A stretch of 43,142 nt of DNA from Phaeoceros laevis (taxonomy: Eukaryota; Anthocerotophyta; Anthocerotopsida; Notothyladales): assembly GCA_049999765.1 (NCBI GenBank), contig JBNGIQ010007855.1:39947-83088 (forward strand), in the 5' to 3' direction. This document shows, one piece after another, positions 1 through 9,334 of this stretch (within the stretch, counting starts at the first letter, position 1; each line of letters starts with the position of its first letter). The notes under the pieces are model-generated. The model ran no database searches. It was given only the letters and a program-made list of their open reading frames with translations, and was not told the DNA's origin. Made by a program: the position numbers and the translations under genes.

Positions 1-873
1 GTTCCAGCGCCAGGAACACCGGCACTTTGCGCTCAGGTCGCACCACTCTCCGCTGCCGCCGCCGCACGATTTTTCCCCCATGCCGCTCTCAATCCGCATC
101 GGGGCGTGAGCGCTCCTCCTCCTCCCCCAGCCCCGAAATCCAAATTCTTGCTCCCACCTGCTGCTGCTGCTGCTGCTGCTCTTCTTCTTCTTTTCTCCTG
201 CAGCTCCCGACGCGCTGCCAACTGCCGCACACTAGGTAGTCCTCCCGGCGCGGGACTACAGTACAGCCCCTCCAGGATAGCCTCCCGGTCTTATTCCAGT
301 GCAGCCACTTGCTCTGGCCGGTCCCTGGAAGGCGATGGTGTACCTTCCGGCCCGCCGCCCCGAGACGGAGCCTTTATCAGCTTTCTTGGAGGGAAATGGG
401 AAATGGGAAATGAGAGGGGCCCATTCCGAGGAGGGGAAGAAGTAGTCGAGGACAGTGATTATTGCCGTGCGTGCTAAGCTGTGCCTAGGTCACATGCTTC
501 GTTTTGAATTTCGATCGGCGATCGGCTGGCATGCACGGCGTTATAAATGACCGGCCTCCAAGTCGATTGACTGATTGCCCGTTTCGGCCCGTTTCGGGCA
601 AGAGTTTAAATCCACGTGTCTATGACACCACGCCAGTTTAGTAAAGAATCTGAAGATGTGATTGAGCCGACCCTGCATAACGCCGCCATGCATTGCCGCC
701 ACGTCAAGCCCCATCCGCCACGCGTCGGGCCTGGCACTCGCCAATTAGCCACATGCTGTGCTGTCCGGCAACTTGCACTACAGCTTTTACTTGTTTTACA
801 GCCGCTCTTGCTTCCTTGCTTTTGAAGCTCCGGCAACAGCAGCATCGGAAATTGGACGGCAGCAGAATCAGCT
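1..873. other. Left-edge stretch, no recognisable gene
   Basis: GC-rich at the left, more balanced after about 480. Open frames exist on both strands: a 123-codon frame at 106-477 (+) that is Pro/Ala-rich with a short hydrophobic Ala/Leu run, and an Ala-rich 65-codon frame at 33-230 (-). Both owe their composition to a CTG/CTT microsatellite, and I recognise neither. The right part must hold the promoter and 5' UTR of the OBAP-like gene. The left part could be the 5' end of a gene running off the window. Confidence 0.4.
158..195 (+). repeat. CTG/CTT compound microsatellite
   Basis: About seven CTG units (158-178) are followed by CTT units and a pyrimidine tail. It produces the Ala or Leu runs in overlapping short frames, so those frames are weak evidence for protein. 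Confidence 0.9.
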
Positions 874-1888
874 ATGGCGTCGCCTGCAGCGGTAGGAGAA
901 GGTCCCATTTCCACGACGCGGAATCTCCCGGGGGAGCCGTCGCATACCAGCACCAAGCTCTTGGAGAAGGGATCCGCCTTGCTGCAGACCTTCTACCCGA
1001 TCCAGCAGATCCACCAGCATCTCTGCGCGTGAGTTTTTGTTGATGCTTCCGAGCAAGAAATTAGCGGATTGCGCTTCCCTTGCCAAATTCCCTTGCATGC
1101 TAGCCATAGCTAGGTCGCGGTGAAGATGGCAACACTGATGAGCTGCTTTTTTGCAATTTGGAGCGCTCCAGGTTCCACTTCTACGGCTACGACATGCGCA
1201 GGCAGGTTGAGACACACCACTACTGCTCGCACTACAACGAGGATGTGCGCCAGTGCTTGCTCTTCGACACTCCCGAGCAGGACGCCAGGCTGATCGGAGT
1301 GGAGTACATGATTTCAGACAAGTTGTTCGAGGGCTTGCCTGACGAGGAGAAGAAGCTGTGGCATTCGCATGTTTTTGAGGTGAAAGGCGGCATTCTCATC
1401 GCGCCTGGCCTGCCTGAGGTTGCCGAGAGGGCTGAATTGGTTAAGGTGGCCAAGACCTACGGCAAGGTGTTCCACTTCTGGCAGTTTGACAAGGGCGACA
1501 CTCTGCCCTTGGGCCCCCCGCAGCTCATGATGTCCTTCACTGACGATGGCCAGCTCGATCCCAAGCTCGCAGAGAGTGCGTGGTCTACCCTAGCTAGGAG
1601 CTTTCCTAAATGTGCTTTCAATTTCTCTTGGTTGACGATTGAATGCCGCTTGCCGGTTCCTGCTCTTCAACAGATTACGAGAGCAAATACAATTTTTCGA
1701 TCCAGCACAAACGGGAGCAGCGGAAGGACATCCGAGGGCCGGATGGTGGAATCCACCCGCTGGTCGATCACTGGAAGACTGGTAGGGGCCTTGCCCCGTC
1801 GCTCCGCCAAGTGGACCTTCTTCCCTCTGCAGAGAAAACTTCGGGCTACTCTAATCCGCCACCTACGGAACAAGCCCAAGCCATGTAA
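874..1888 (+). CDS. OBAP: Oil-body-associated protein (OBAP, DUF1264 family)
   Basis: Three exons: 874-1028, 1172-1575, 1674-1888, giving 257 aa with consistent phases (2, then 1). The protein carries the DUF1264/OBAP signature in order: [11 protein letters not shown] near residue 30, the HFYGYDM...HHYCSH block spanning exons 1-2, [56 protein letters not shown], and in exon 3 the [19 protein letters not shown] and [16 protein letters not shown] segments. OBAPs are plant proteins found on seed lipid bodies and needed for their stability; relatives occur in fungi and bacteria. There is no membrane segment or signal peptide. Start chosen because this ATG opens the first conserved exon. The C-terminal 25 residues, Ser/Pro-rich, are not conserved as far as I recall. 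Family is clear; subfamily (OBAP1 or OBAP2) is not decided. Confidence 0.92.
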
Positions 1889-2058
1889 CCGCTTCGTCTG
1901 TAGAATGTGTAGATGTCGACAAGGACAGAGAAATGACCATTTTTGGCTACTGGCTCCCCTAATGGCGGATCGTTTCGACTGTCCCGTGGCCTCCGCTGAC
2001 ATGAGCTGGAGTCCCGGACCGGTTCGTTGAAGTTGCAAAAGTCGGAAAAGTCGCGTAC

Positions 2059-2098
2059 AGTAGGCCAGAGTAGGCCACAGCGTGCCACAGTAGGCCAC
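2059..2098 (+). repeat. 10-bp tandem minisatellite, four units
   Basis: Four consecutive 10-bp units of the form AGTAGGCCAC, the first and third with substitutions (AGTAGGCCAG, AGCGTGCCAC). It lies about 170 bp downstream of the OBAP stop codon. Confidence 0.85.
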
Positions 2099-2252
2099 AG
2101 CTTCTCAGGTGCCTTCGTCTGACTCGCGTTGTAAAGTGATCATCATCTCTACCGCAGCGTGTGGCCCAGTTGGACGGCAAACGCGCTTGGGCCAGGGTCA
2201 CAGGTGCCTTCCCTTGCAAGGTTGGCAAATTGGCAATGCTGGTATAATACTG

Positions 2253-2260
2253 TATAAAAA
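2253..2260 (+). promoter_or_regulatory. Probable TATA box for GME
   Basis: TATAAAAA in an AT-rich patch, about 390 bp before the GME start codon. Initiation near 2285 would leave a 5' UTR of about 360 nt. Inferred from sequence only. Confidence 0.35.
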
Positions 2261-2645
2261 CCTAACATAAACGCACATGCTTTTTGGACGTTCCTGCCCT
2301 TTCAAAGCTGGCACTCTCTGACCAGACTGGAGTTCTTCCAGACTACGAGCCGCTTTATCACTCCTCTACCAGCTCGGAAGGCCTTCACTCCTGTCATTGT
2401 TCAAGGTAATCTAAGAGTAGGCAAGAAAACCGGTAACACCTGGGAGCTTCCCGTGTCACTATTGAATCAGTTTGCTGGGCGGAGTTTACTTTTGAGCTCC
2501 AGTTTGGGGACGTGTGAGCTGTCTGTTAATCTTGTGCCCAAAATCAGTGAAGATTTCCTGGCGTTGTGCTTGGCTGATTCTTAACCAGCCTGGCACGTGG
2601 TCTGCGTTGATTCATGTCGTTGTGAATTGGTGGTGCCAGTCCTTG

Positions 2646-4484
2646 ATGGCTTCCGACGGCTTTGGAGGCGATTTTACGGCAACCCAGTTGGAGCGGGAGC
2701 CGTACTGGACCGAAGCCAAGCTCCGGATTTCCATCACTGGGGCGGGCGGGTTCATTGCGTCTCACATCGCCCGTCGTCTGAAAGGGGAAGGTCACTACAT
2801 TGTGGCTTCCGACTGGAAAAGGAATGAGCACATGACAGAAGACATGTTTTGTGACGAATTCCATTTGGTGGACCTCAGGGTCATGGAAAACTGCCTAAAA
2901 GTCACCAAGGAGGCAGACCACGTCTTCAACCTGGCTGCAGACATGGGAGGCATGGGGTTCATACAGTCCAACCACTCTGTCATCATGTACAACAACACCA
3001 TGATTTCCTTCAACATGCTGGAAGCCTCCCGCATCAATGGGGTGAGGAGGTCAGTTCCTTGTGTTCCCGTCTCAGTTCACGACTGAGTGAAGTAGTCATG
3101 CACCTTTCGCCCTTAAGGAAGGTCATCAGCGTGACATACTTTGGTTCTGGTTGCTAGTCCCTTTCAACATGTAGTTTTCTGCATAATGTGGTCCAACACC
3201 CTTCTGTCAGTTGCATGCAGTGTTCGGTGACATTTAGTTCGGAGGTTGCCTCACAACCGTAAAGTCTCCAAGCGTCCTGGATGTATTTGTAACCACGTAT
3301 GTTCCATGTGCAGGTTCTTCTATGCCTCCAGTGCCTGCATCTACCCAGAGTTCAAGCAGCTGGAGACTAATGTCAGCCTGAAAGAATCAGACGCCTGGCC
3401 TGCAGAGGTGTCTTGACCACACTGTCTTTGTGCGTTGACCTTTCGATTATTTTTGCACTGTGTTAGAGTGGCTTGCCTTCTTGAGGTGTCAAACAACTAC
3501 AGCAAGAAGTCTGGTTGCTTTGTTAGCTTCAAGTACCTGGGCTCAATATGTTTTTCTGCATTTCCTGCAGCCACAAGATGCATATGGGTTGGAGAAGTTG
3601 GCCACCGAGGAGCTTTGTAAGCATTACACCAAAGACTTTGGTGTTGAATGTCGGATTGGTCGCTTTCACAACATCTATGGACCCTTTGGCACATGGAAGG
3701 GTGAGAATGCTTGTTCTTTGTACAAGTTTGATTTCTGCCATGCGTCATGGCCCAGAATATGGGACTGGCTGGGGTTATCGTAACTGCCTGTCTGCTATGC
3801 TATGTTCAGGTGGTCGGGAGAAAGCCCCTGCTGCCTTTTGCAGGAAAGCATTGATATCTACAGACAAATTTGAGATGTGGGGAGATGGCAAGCAGACGAG
3901 GTCATTTACGTTCATTGACGAGTGTGTGGAGGGAGTCTTAAGGTGAGCATCTCTTTATGCCTCCAACAGCTCGAGCGTGCTGTATTTTAATGTAGGCTGT
4001 GGCCATTGTTCTACTGTCTCCGTTCTGTGTACAGGTTGACAAAGTCCGACTTCAGAGAGCCCCTGAACATAGGCAGTGACGAGGATGTTAGCATGAATGA
4101 GATGGCAGAGATAGTTTTGAGCTTCGAAGAGAAAAATCTTCCAATTCTTCACATCCCAGGGCCCGAGGGTGTAAGAGGACGTAACTCTGACAACACTCTT
4201 ATCAAAGAGAAGCTGGCCTGGGCACCAACAATGAAATTGAAGGTAGTCTTGACACAGGGATGAGAAAGAAGCAACCTTGCTGCAGAGAACTTGGGCTGAC
4301 TTTGCTGTCTTCTGTTCAGGATGGCTTGAGAATCACATACTTCTGGATCAAGCAACAAATTGAGAGGGAGAAGACTCAAGGCGTGGACGTTTCAGCCCAG
4401 TATTCATCTTCGAGGATCGTAGGCACTCAAGCCCCAGTGCAGCTTGGTTCCCTCAGGGCTGCTGACGGCAAGGAGGGGCTTTGA
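2646..4484 (+). CDS. GME: GDP-D-mannose 3',5'-epimerase
   Basis: Six exons: 2646-3049, 3314-3407, 3571-3700, 3810-3942, 4035-4242, 4320-4484; 377 aa, the family's usual length. It converts GDP-D-mannose to GDP-L-galactose (and GDP-L-gulose), the branch point between ascorbate synthesis and cell-wall L-galactose, in the cytosol. It is an extended short-chain dehydrogenase: NAD-binding GAGGFIA at 32-38, catalytic Cys143 in SSACIYPEF, the Y171-xxx-K175 pair in DAYGLEKLA, and Lys214 in GGREKAPAAF. These match the known Arabidopsis residues Cys145, Tyr174, Lys178 and Lys217, with the offset explained by one fewer Thr after LET. The C-terminal VGTQAPVQLGSLRAADGKE tail is also plant-like. The start is the first ATG in frame with a typical MASDGFGG N-terminus; an upstream in-frame ATG at 2514 would add 44 unconserved residues. 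Confidence 0.97.
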
Positions 4485-4987
4485 CTTGGAGTAGAATAAT
4501 TCCTGTAGCCAATTCTTGACCGTCCGGCTCTTGCAAGCTTTCGCCATTCAAGGATCACACCCACGGGTTTTGGTGACCTTAGGAAGGATGTGTTTCGGAT
4601 CTGTTTGGAGCTTGCTAGAGAGAGCATGGATCTGACGGATGATTTGACAGAGAGGAGTCATCAGCAAAACAGGAATTTGTCTCATCTTCACAGGGTAAAA
4701 GCCACCCGGTTGCTGAGGAATTTCCTTCCAGTTAACTTCACTTCGTGTAGAGCAATGAACACAGACACACTTGGGGTGATACACTACTAGACCTAGTACG
4801 ATTTGGCCTAGACTTCGGCCGAGTTAGGTTCCCTGGACCCTTACGGGCCTGACGGTCGCTGACGCGTCGGCTCGCCGCATCTCTTCCAAGCACAACCCTT
4901 CGTGTCACAGGACCGGCCATCCTGTCGCAATAACTGGAGAGCGGGCTGGGAGCTGTCTTTGTTCTCAGTCAAGTCTTTTGAGCTGCG
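4485..4987. other. GME 3' UTR and upstream region of a small ORF
   Basis: About 500 bp. It contains short open frames on both strands but none I recognise. The GC-rich part from about 4800 to 4960 probably includes the promoter and leader of the small ORF at 4988. Confidence 0.5.
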
Positions 4988-5152
4988 ATGGAAGGGTACG
5001 AGAAGAAAGGGTTGGCGATCGGCCTGATTGGAGTGCTTGTGACTGCGAAGGCCTATGATCAGACATATGTTGGCCAGACAACCTGCCTTTTGCTCGGCCT
5101 CGCCATCCTTGTGGTGGGGCTCATTGTGAAGGAGGGATACACTCCATTGTGA
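4988..5152 (+). CDS. Small 54-aa protein with two membrane segments
   Basis: Complete 54-codon frame, GCG-ATG-G start context. N-terminus MEGYEKKG, then a hydrophobic stretch at about 9-20 (LAIGLIGVLVTA), a polar loop (KAYDQTYVGQ), a second hydrophobic stretch at about 33-46 (CLLLGLAILVVGLIV) and a charged tail KEGYTPL. This is a helical-hairpin membrane microprotein layout. I do not recognise the family, and the membrane it would enter is unknown. The regular hydrophobic/charged pattern and good start context argue for a real gene. A second frame begins 5 nt after its stop, suggesting either a dicistronic message or that the second is only 3' UTR. Confidence 0.6.
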   Translation: MEGYEKKGLAIGLIGVLVTAKAYDQTYVGQTTCLLLGLAILVVGLIVKEGYTPL

Positions 5153-5157
5153 CAACG

Positions 5158-5331
5158 ATGGCGAAGAATCCATACTCCAGCTACGCGCATTTGCTGTCTC
5201 GGGAGGTCCCCCTCAACAAATGCGGCACGCTTCTTGGCAAGGTGGCAGACGAGCAGAGGCTCTGGGAGAGCTGGAGTTGTTCAGTTGCTGCTCGGAATCT
5301 GCTACAACAGTCGTCGGACCGCCCCTGCTGA
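5158..5331 (+). CDS. Second small ORF (57 aa), possibly dicistronic
   Basis: ATG (AACG-ATG-G context, A at -3 and G at +4) lies 5 nt after the TGA of the preceding 54-aa frame. The product begins MAKNPYSSYAHLLSREVP, is soluble and mixed in charge with an amphipathic-looking middle (GKVADEQRLWESW) and one Cys near the centre; it ends SSDRPC. No family recognised. It could be a second cistron, an exon of the first gene reached by splicing, or chance. No intron signals consistent with joining the two frames were obvious. Confidence 0.35.
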   Translation: MAKNPYSSYAHLLSREVPLNKCGTLLGKVADEQRLWESWSCSVAARNLLQQSSDRPC

Positions 5332-5715
5332 GGCACCAGCCGATGCAAATGTAAATTTCTAGGTGGCAGTTGCGACTCCGAAAGGATCTACTATAGATGA
5401 CTCTGTTTTTTGCGCACACCAAAAGTTGTGCTGCACATTCAAGCTGACCATTACCCAGGAATAAAAGCGTATTTGGTCGATGCATTGAACTACATTTTAA
5501 TCGTACAGTCACTGCCGATAGCTAGCGGGGATCTAAATTTCTTACTACCCAGTCACCTGCTACATCTGAAGTCTGCAGGCAAAGGCACCAGAAGACATCC
5601 TTCAAGATTTCCTCTCCACTGTGCACACTGCACCACCTGGTATTTGCTGAGCAGAAAACGACCAGGAAAGGCACTATCGCACTACCGCTGAGCGGAATAC
5701 CCATTGCCTGATTTT
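5332..5715. other. Convergent 3' region between small ORFs and OSGEP
   Basis: 384 bp between a + strand and a - strand gene end. AT-richer than the flanks, with short frames only. It should hold both 3' UTRs. Confidence 0.6.
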
Positions 5716-7059
5716 TCAGTGGCCGTTACGTGAGACCTCCAACCTTGCTCCTGCCTTTTCCCGCCATACAGCAATGACCTCATCTGTCCGGAATCTCTGG
5801 GTACAGGTGGTATCCTCCATGGGGGTGGTGATACCATGTGCAAATGCGAGAAGGCCAGTATAGGCTATCATAGCTCCATTATCCACGCAGTATCTGTCAT
5901 CCGTAGCAAAAAGCCTCCCTCCCCTTTCTTCACACATGATTTGCATCATTTGTTGCAACCGCAAATTGCATCCAACACCCCCCACTATCAAGACATCCCT
6001 TTTGTCAGTGTGTGCCATTGCCCTCTCTGTTATCTCCACCAACATTGCGAAGACAGTTTCCTGTGACAGATCCCAGGTGAGGATTTCGCTGGTATCGTTC
6101 ACGTATACCAACACATGCGGCAATGTGTCCAGCTAACACTTAAACCTCAATTTGTAACGGCAGAGGGGAGTTCAAAAGTGGAATAAAAGTGACCTAACAG
6201 GACAACGCACCTGCAAAGAAAAGCAGAGGTCTGCAGGTGTGCATTCGTTGGCAGTAAGCTTCTCTGTGGCAGCTGCTTCAATGAAGCTGAGAATCCCACT
6301 GAATGAAACATCCATGCCCTTGACCACGTATGGCAGCTCAATGTACTCCTTCCCATGCTTGGCTAGCTGCATGCCTTGCGCCAAACACGACACCAGTGGC
6401 TCAGTATACTGCTCCTCAGCCTCTTTTCTCAGGAGAAAAGAAGGGTAACAAAGTGACCTAGCAAACATCAGAGAATTTACGAACAGCTTAGGCAAGACAA
6501 CCGTTACTGTTACCTGCTCAATATTGTAGCCAGGACTAGGGTCGTTGGAAATCTTCAAAACTCTGGCAAACCGATCAAGGCAATTGCCCACAGCAATGTC
6601 TATTGTCTCCCCAAATATCCTGTACCTCCCCTCACTGTAGGCAATCACCTGAGTGTTTCCCCCACTCACATAGAGAACCACCGGGTCAACTGCACCAGTC
6701 ACAACTCTACCCATCTCTATGTGTGCCACGCAGTGGTTCACAGCCACAATAGGCTTCCCCCAAAGCTGGGAGAGAATCCTGACAACCACAGCTGAAACCT
6801 GCAGCGGACCTCCCATACCCGGCCCTTTGGTATAGCAAAGGCAGTCAATATCCTGGAGAGAAACACCTGCTTCCTTCAAAGCAGCCCGCACCAGTGGCAG
6901 AATGTGCTGCTGGTGGTGAAGCGCCGTCTCCCTGGGGAGAAATCCTTGGCCTGGTGGAGTGATATATGTGTGCCGAGGGTTGGCAAGAATTGTGCCATCA
7001 GACTTGACAATGCCGATGCCAATCTTGTTGGCAGAACCTTCGAACCCTAGGGCTATCAT
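5716..7059 (-). CDS. OSGEP: tRNA t6A threonylcarbamoyltransferase, KEOPS subunit (Kae1/OSGEP)
   Basis: Three exons on the - strand: 7059-6514, 6366-6211, 6060-5716; 348 aa. Kae1/OSGEP transfers threonylcarbamoyl from TC-AMP to A37 of ANN-decoding tRNAs as the catalytic subunit of the cytosolic/nuclear KEOPS (EKC) complex. Visible: ASKHA-fold start [14 protein letters not shown], metal ligands His109 and His113 in [11 protein letters not shown], the VSGGNTQ phosphate loop, the [27 protein letters not shown] junction, and metal-ligand Asp294 in [12 protein letters not shown]. The lack of an N-terminal extension separates it from the organellar paralogue (OSGEPL1/Qri7). Intron 1 is 147 bp and has no stop in frame (see findings). 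MZT1 lies just upstream on the same strand with a 117-nt gap. Confidence 0.96.
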
Positions 7060-7176
7060 GGCAACGCACCGAGCTCCAGTGTCAAGGGTGCCTTCTACCT
7101 CCTTCCGCCTCCCTGATGAGAGGGAACCGCCTACCCCAGACTGAGAAATGAGCCTTGTGAAAGGAGGGCGAAGGAC

Positions 7177-7419
7177 TCAATTTGCAGCCAAGGCAGCAGC
7201 CTCCCGGCGCAGCTCCTTCACCACAGCAGCAAGAGCCTCCGGATTGACCCCGTGTTCGCACAGAGCTATCAGTATGGCAAGCGTCTGCCTGTCCAGACCA
7301 GTATTGAGCAGGTTGGAGATGGCCAGCACCACATTCAGCACCTCCTTCGCTTGCTGCAATCCCACGCCGTCCATGGCCTCCGTCTTGACGTTTAGTCGAG
7401 CTGCAGCAGATTCCAACAT
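7177..7419 (-). CDS. MZT1: Mitotic-spindle organizing protein 1 (MOZART1/GIP1)
   Basis: Single exon, 80 aa from the ATG at 7419; the frame stays open upstream to 7488 (23 more residues, unconserved). MZT1/GIP1 is a tiny helical protein that binds GCP N-termini and recruits gamma-tubulin ring complexes to microtubule nucleation sites and the nuclear envelope. The core matches the family closely: [38 protein letters not shown], then [14 protein letters not shown]. Length fits (about 65-85 aa in plants and animals). It is in tandem with OSGEP and back to back with SWEET. Confidence 0.95.
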   Translation of the reverse strand: MLESAAARLNVKTEAMDGVGLQQAKEVLNVVLAISNLLNTGLDRQTLAILIALCEHGVNPEALAAVVKELRREAAALAAN

Positions 7420-7721
7420 ATGTAGTTTAACGAACCGCGGCCAGTTAACGATTAGGATTTCCATTCGGGAGTTAACTGGATATGGCATCGCACTGGATTA
7501 GAACTTCTATCTGCTTCTTCCTTCTTTCCTTCTTGATCCATCTCATAGAAGCTTGCTGCTAAATTGGAAGAGCTTATCCGCAGCAGCTATGGCCTATAAA
7601 TTTCTTATCACCATGCTTCTTCAGAACTTTAGCGCTTCAATTTGCTATCTCCACTCTCCCCGCCTGTACTATCCAGGAGTTTTAGACTTCGATCTGCCTC
7701 AGCTTCTGCTTCGAATTCATC
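7420..7721. promoter_or_regulatory. Divergent promoter region MZT1 / SWEET
   Basis: 302 bp between the chosen MZT1 start (-) and the SWEET start (+). Both genes' core promoters and 5' UTRs must fit here unless transcripts overlap. Pyrimidine-rich (TTCTTCC runs near 7515). No distinct TATA box seen. Confidence 0.5.
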
Positions 7722-9038
7722 ATGGGGGCCTCGCACCTAGCTCGGTTGATTTTTGGAATCATAGGTCGGTGCCACAGAGACTCTCTAAATTTAAACCATG
7801 CTGAAAAGCTTCGTTTGCATAGAAGATTGTCTCACCACCTTAGACTGGATATGTGCATGCGCAGGACAAGTAACATCGCTGTCCATCTTCTTGTCACCCA
7901 TGTAAGTCTCTAGCGTAATTTTGCTCCGATTCTGTTTTCAAGAGTATTAGTGAGCTCTGTGGAGCCAGTTGTGCTTGGAGGCCGAACTATGCTGTAAGTG
8001 AGAGATTAAGCTTGGAAATGATTCGATGGATGCGCAGACAAGTTTTTCACAAGATGTTCCAGACTGGAACGACCCTGGAATTCTCGCCAATACCTTACCT
8101 CTCAACTCTGCTGAACTGTGTGTTCTGGGTCTTCTACGGCTCTAAAAAAGTGCAAAAGGACGGGATGTTGGTGATGACCATCAATGGCGTCGGAGCTGTG
8201 TTGCAAGTCGTCTACATCGGCCTCTTCTTCTGGTGGGCGAGTCGAAAAACCAAGGTAGAGACCCTGAAAGAGGCTTGATACACTAGTACTAGTAGTGCGA
8301 CATGCATGCACCGAGGGTGCAGCCGGATACTGGAGCTGGAGCATGTAGTGGTTCTTGCACGGCCTCCTTCTCACTCAAAGTGCTACTTGCTTTTTGCAGA
8401 CTTTTATAGCTGCTATGTTCGCAGCAGTCGTGGCTGCAGCGATTGTGGTAATCGTACCAGTTGTGGAAGCTGTTGACAAAAGGAGTGAGCGGAAGACCAT
8501 CATGGGACTCGTTTGTGATCTCTTTTGTATCCTCATGTATGCTTCACCTCTCAGCGTGCTGGTAAGCATACGAGTCTCGTCACTTGCTTCGTTGCAATCA
8601 AAGGATTTTCGCGACAGCAAGGCAGCATGACATTACTGGTGTTTGGCCTCATGCAGAGGAAGGTGATCCGCTCCAAGAGCGCTGAGTCCTTGCCACTCTA
8701 CTTTTCCATGACTCTAGTTGCAAACGGTGCAATTTGGTCTCTGTACGCCGTCATGCCTGGATATTTCGATCCCTACATTCTGGTATGGTGGTTTTTCTTT
8801 GAGTTCACAGCTGCTGCACTAACTTGAGTGGTGACAATTGTCTTCGTAGAACTTCAACGGTTGAGTGGTTGATGAACAGATCCCCAACGGACTGGGCTTC
8901 TTCTTCGGTATTCTCCAGCTCATCCTCTACTACATGTACCGGAATGGCCCGGCTGCTGGTGACTTGGAACAACCCGTCAAGAAAGTTGCCGCCAAAGACT
9001 CCACCATCGACATTGATGAAGATTCGACCAAATCTTAA
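7722..9038 (+). CDS. SWEET: SWEET-family bidirectional sugar transporter
   Basis: Six exons: 7722-7764, 7865-7901, 8038-8254, 8400-8561, 8657-8782, 8880-9038; 247 aa, phases 1, 2, 0, 0, 0. SWEETs are energy-independent sugar uniporters of the plasma membrane or tonoplast, seven helices in a 3+1+3 (two MtN3/saliva units) plan. Visible: GIIGQVTSLSIFLSPI helix 1, FSPIPYLSTLLNCVFWVFYG helix 2, TINGVGAVLQVVYIGLFF helix 3, linker helix TFIAAMFAAVVAAAIVVIV, then the second unit with YASPLSVL, KVIRSKSAESLPLYFSM, NGAIWSLYAV and IPNGLGFFFGILQLILYYMY. The conserved Pro residues and Asn of each unit are present. The first two exons are tiny (43 and 37 bp), easily missed by gene callers. Substrate (sucrose or hexose clade) cannot be settled by eye. 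Confidence 0.93.
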
Positions 9039-9334
9039 AAGGCTACATCTTAGATCAGGTGCTGGCTGCATTAGTCCTCATGACACCATCTCCGGCCAGG
9101 ATAATAGAAGGCAGGCCTTGGATAAGATGGGCCAAATTTTGATTGTTAGGTTAGGTGACATTCGGCAATTGCTGGGAAAATCTTTCAGTGTTAGAAGCAG
9201 CCACAAATGGCTGGAAGGCGACGTCATTCCTCTGCCTGTTTTGGCGAATGTGACTGTGCCTTGAATGAACGAACTTCTGGATTGATCAGATCAGATGCAT
9301 TGTGTGCTTGCTGCCTGCTCTCATCAGAGTCTCA
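9039..9334. other. Convergent 3' region between SWEET and the translocator
   Basis: 296 bp between two opposing stop codons. A frame crosses it on the + strand but looks like 3' UTR. Nothing else seen. Confidence 0.5.

Larger units (their letters stand above)
1889..2645. other. Intergenic: OBAP 3' end and GME promoter/5' UTR
   Basis: 757 bp between two genes on the + strand. It holds a 10-bp tandem repeat (2059-2098) and a TATA-like box (2253-2260). A strong donor-like GGTAATCT near 2404 would allow a 5' UTR intron before the GME start. No other coding signal seen. Confidence 0.6.

Noticed and set aside
6172-6513. OSGEP read-through frame as the normal protein
   Set aside because: It runs through intron 1 and past exon 2; family alignment shows NIEQ joining directly to LAKHGKEY, with clean splice sites at 6513/6367. 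Kept only as a possible retained form.
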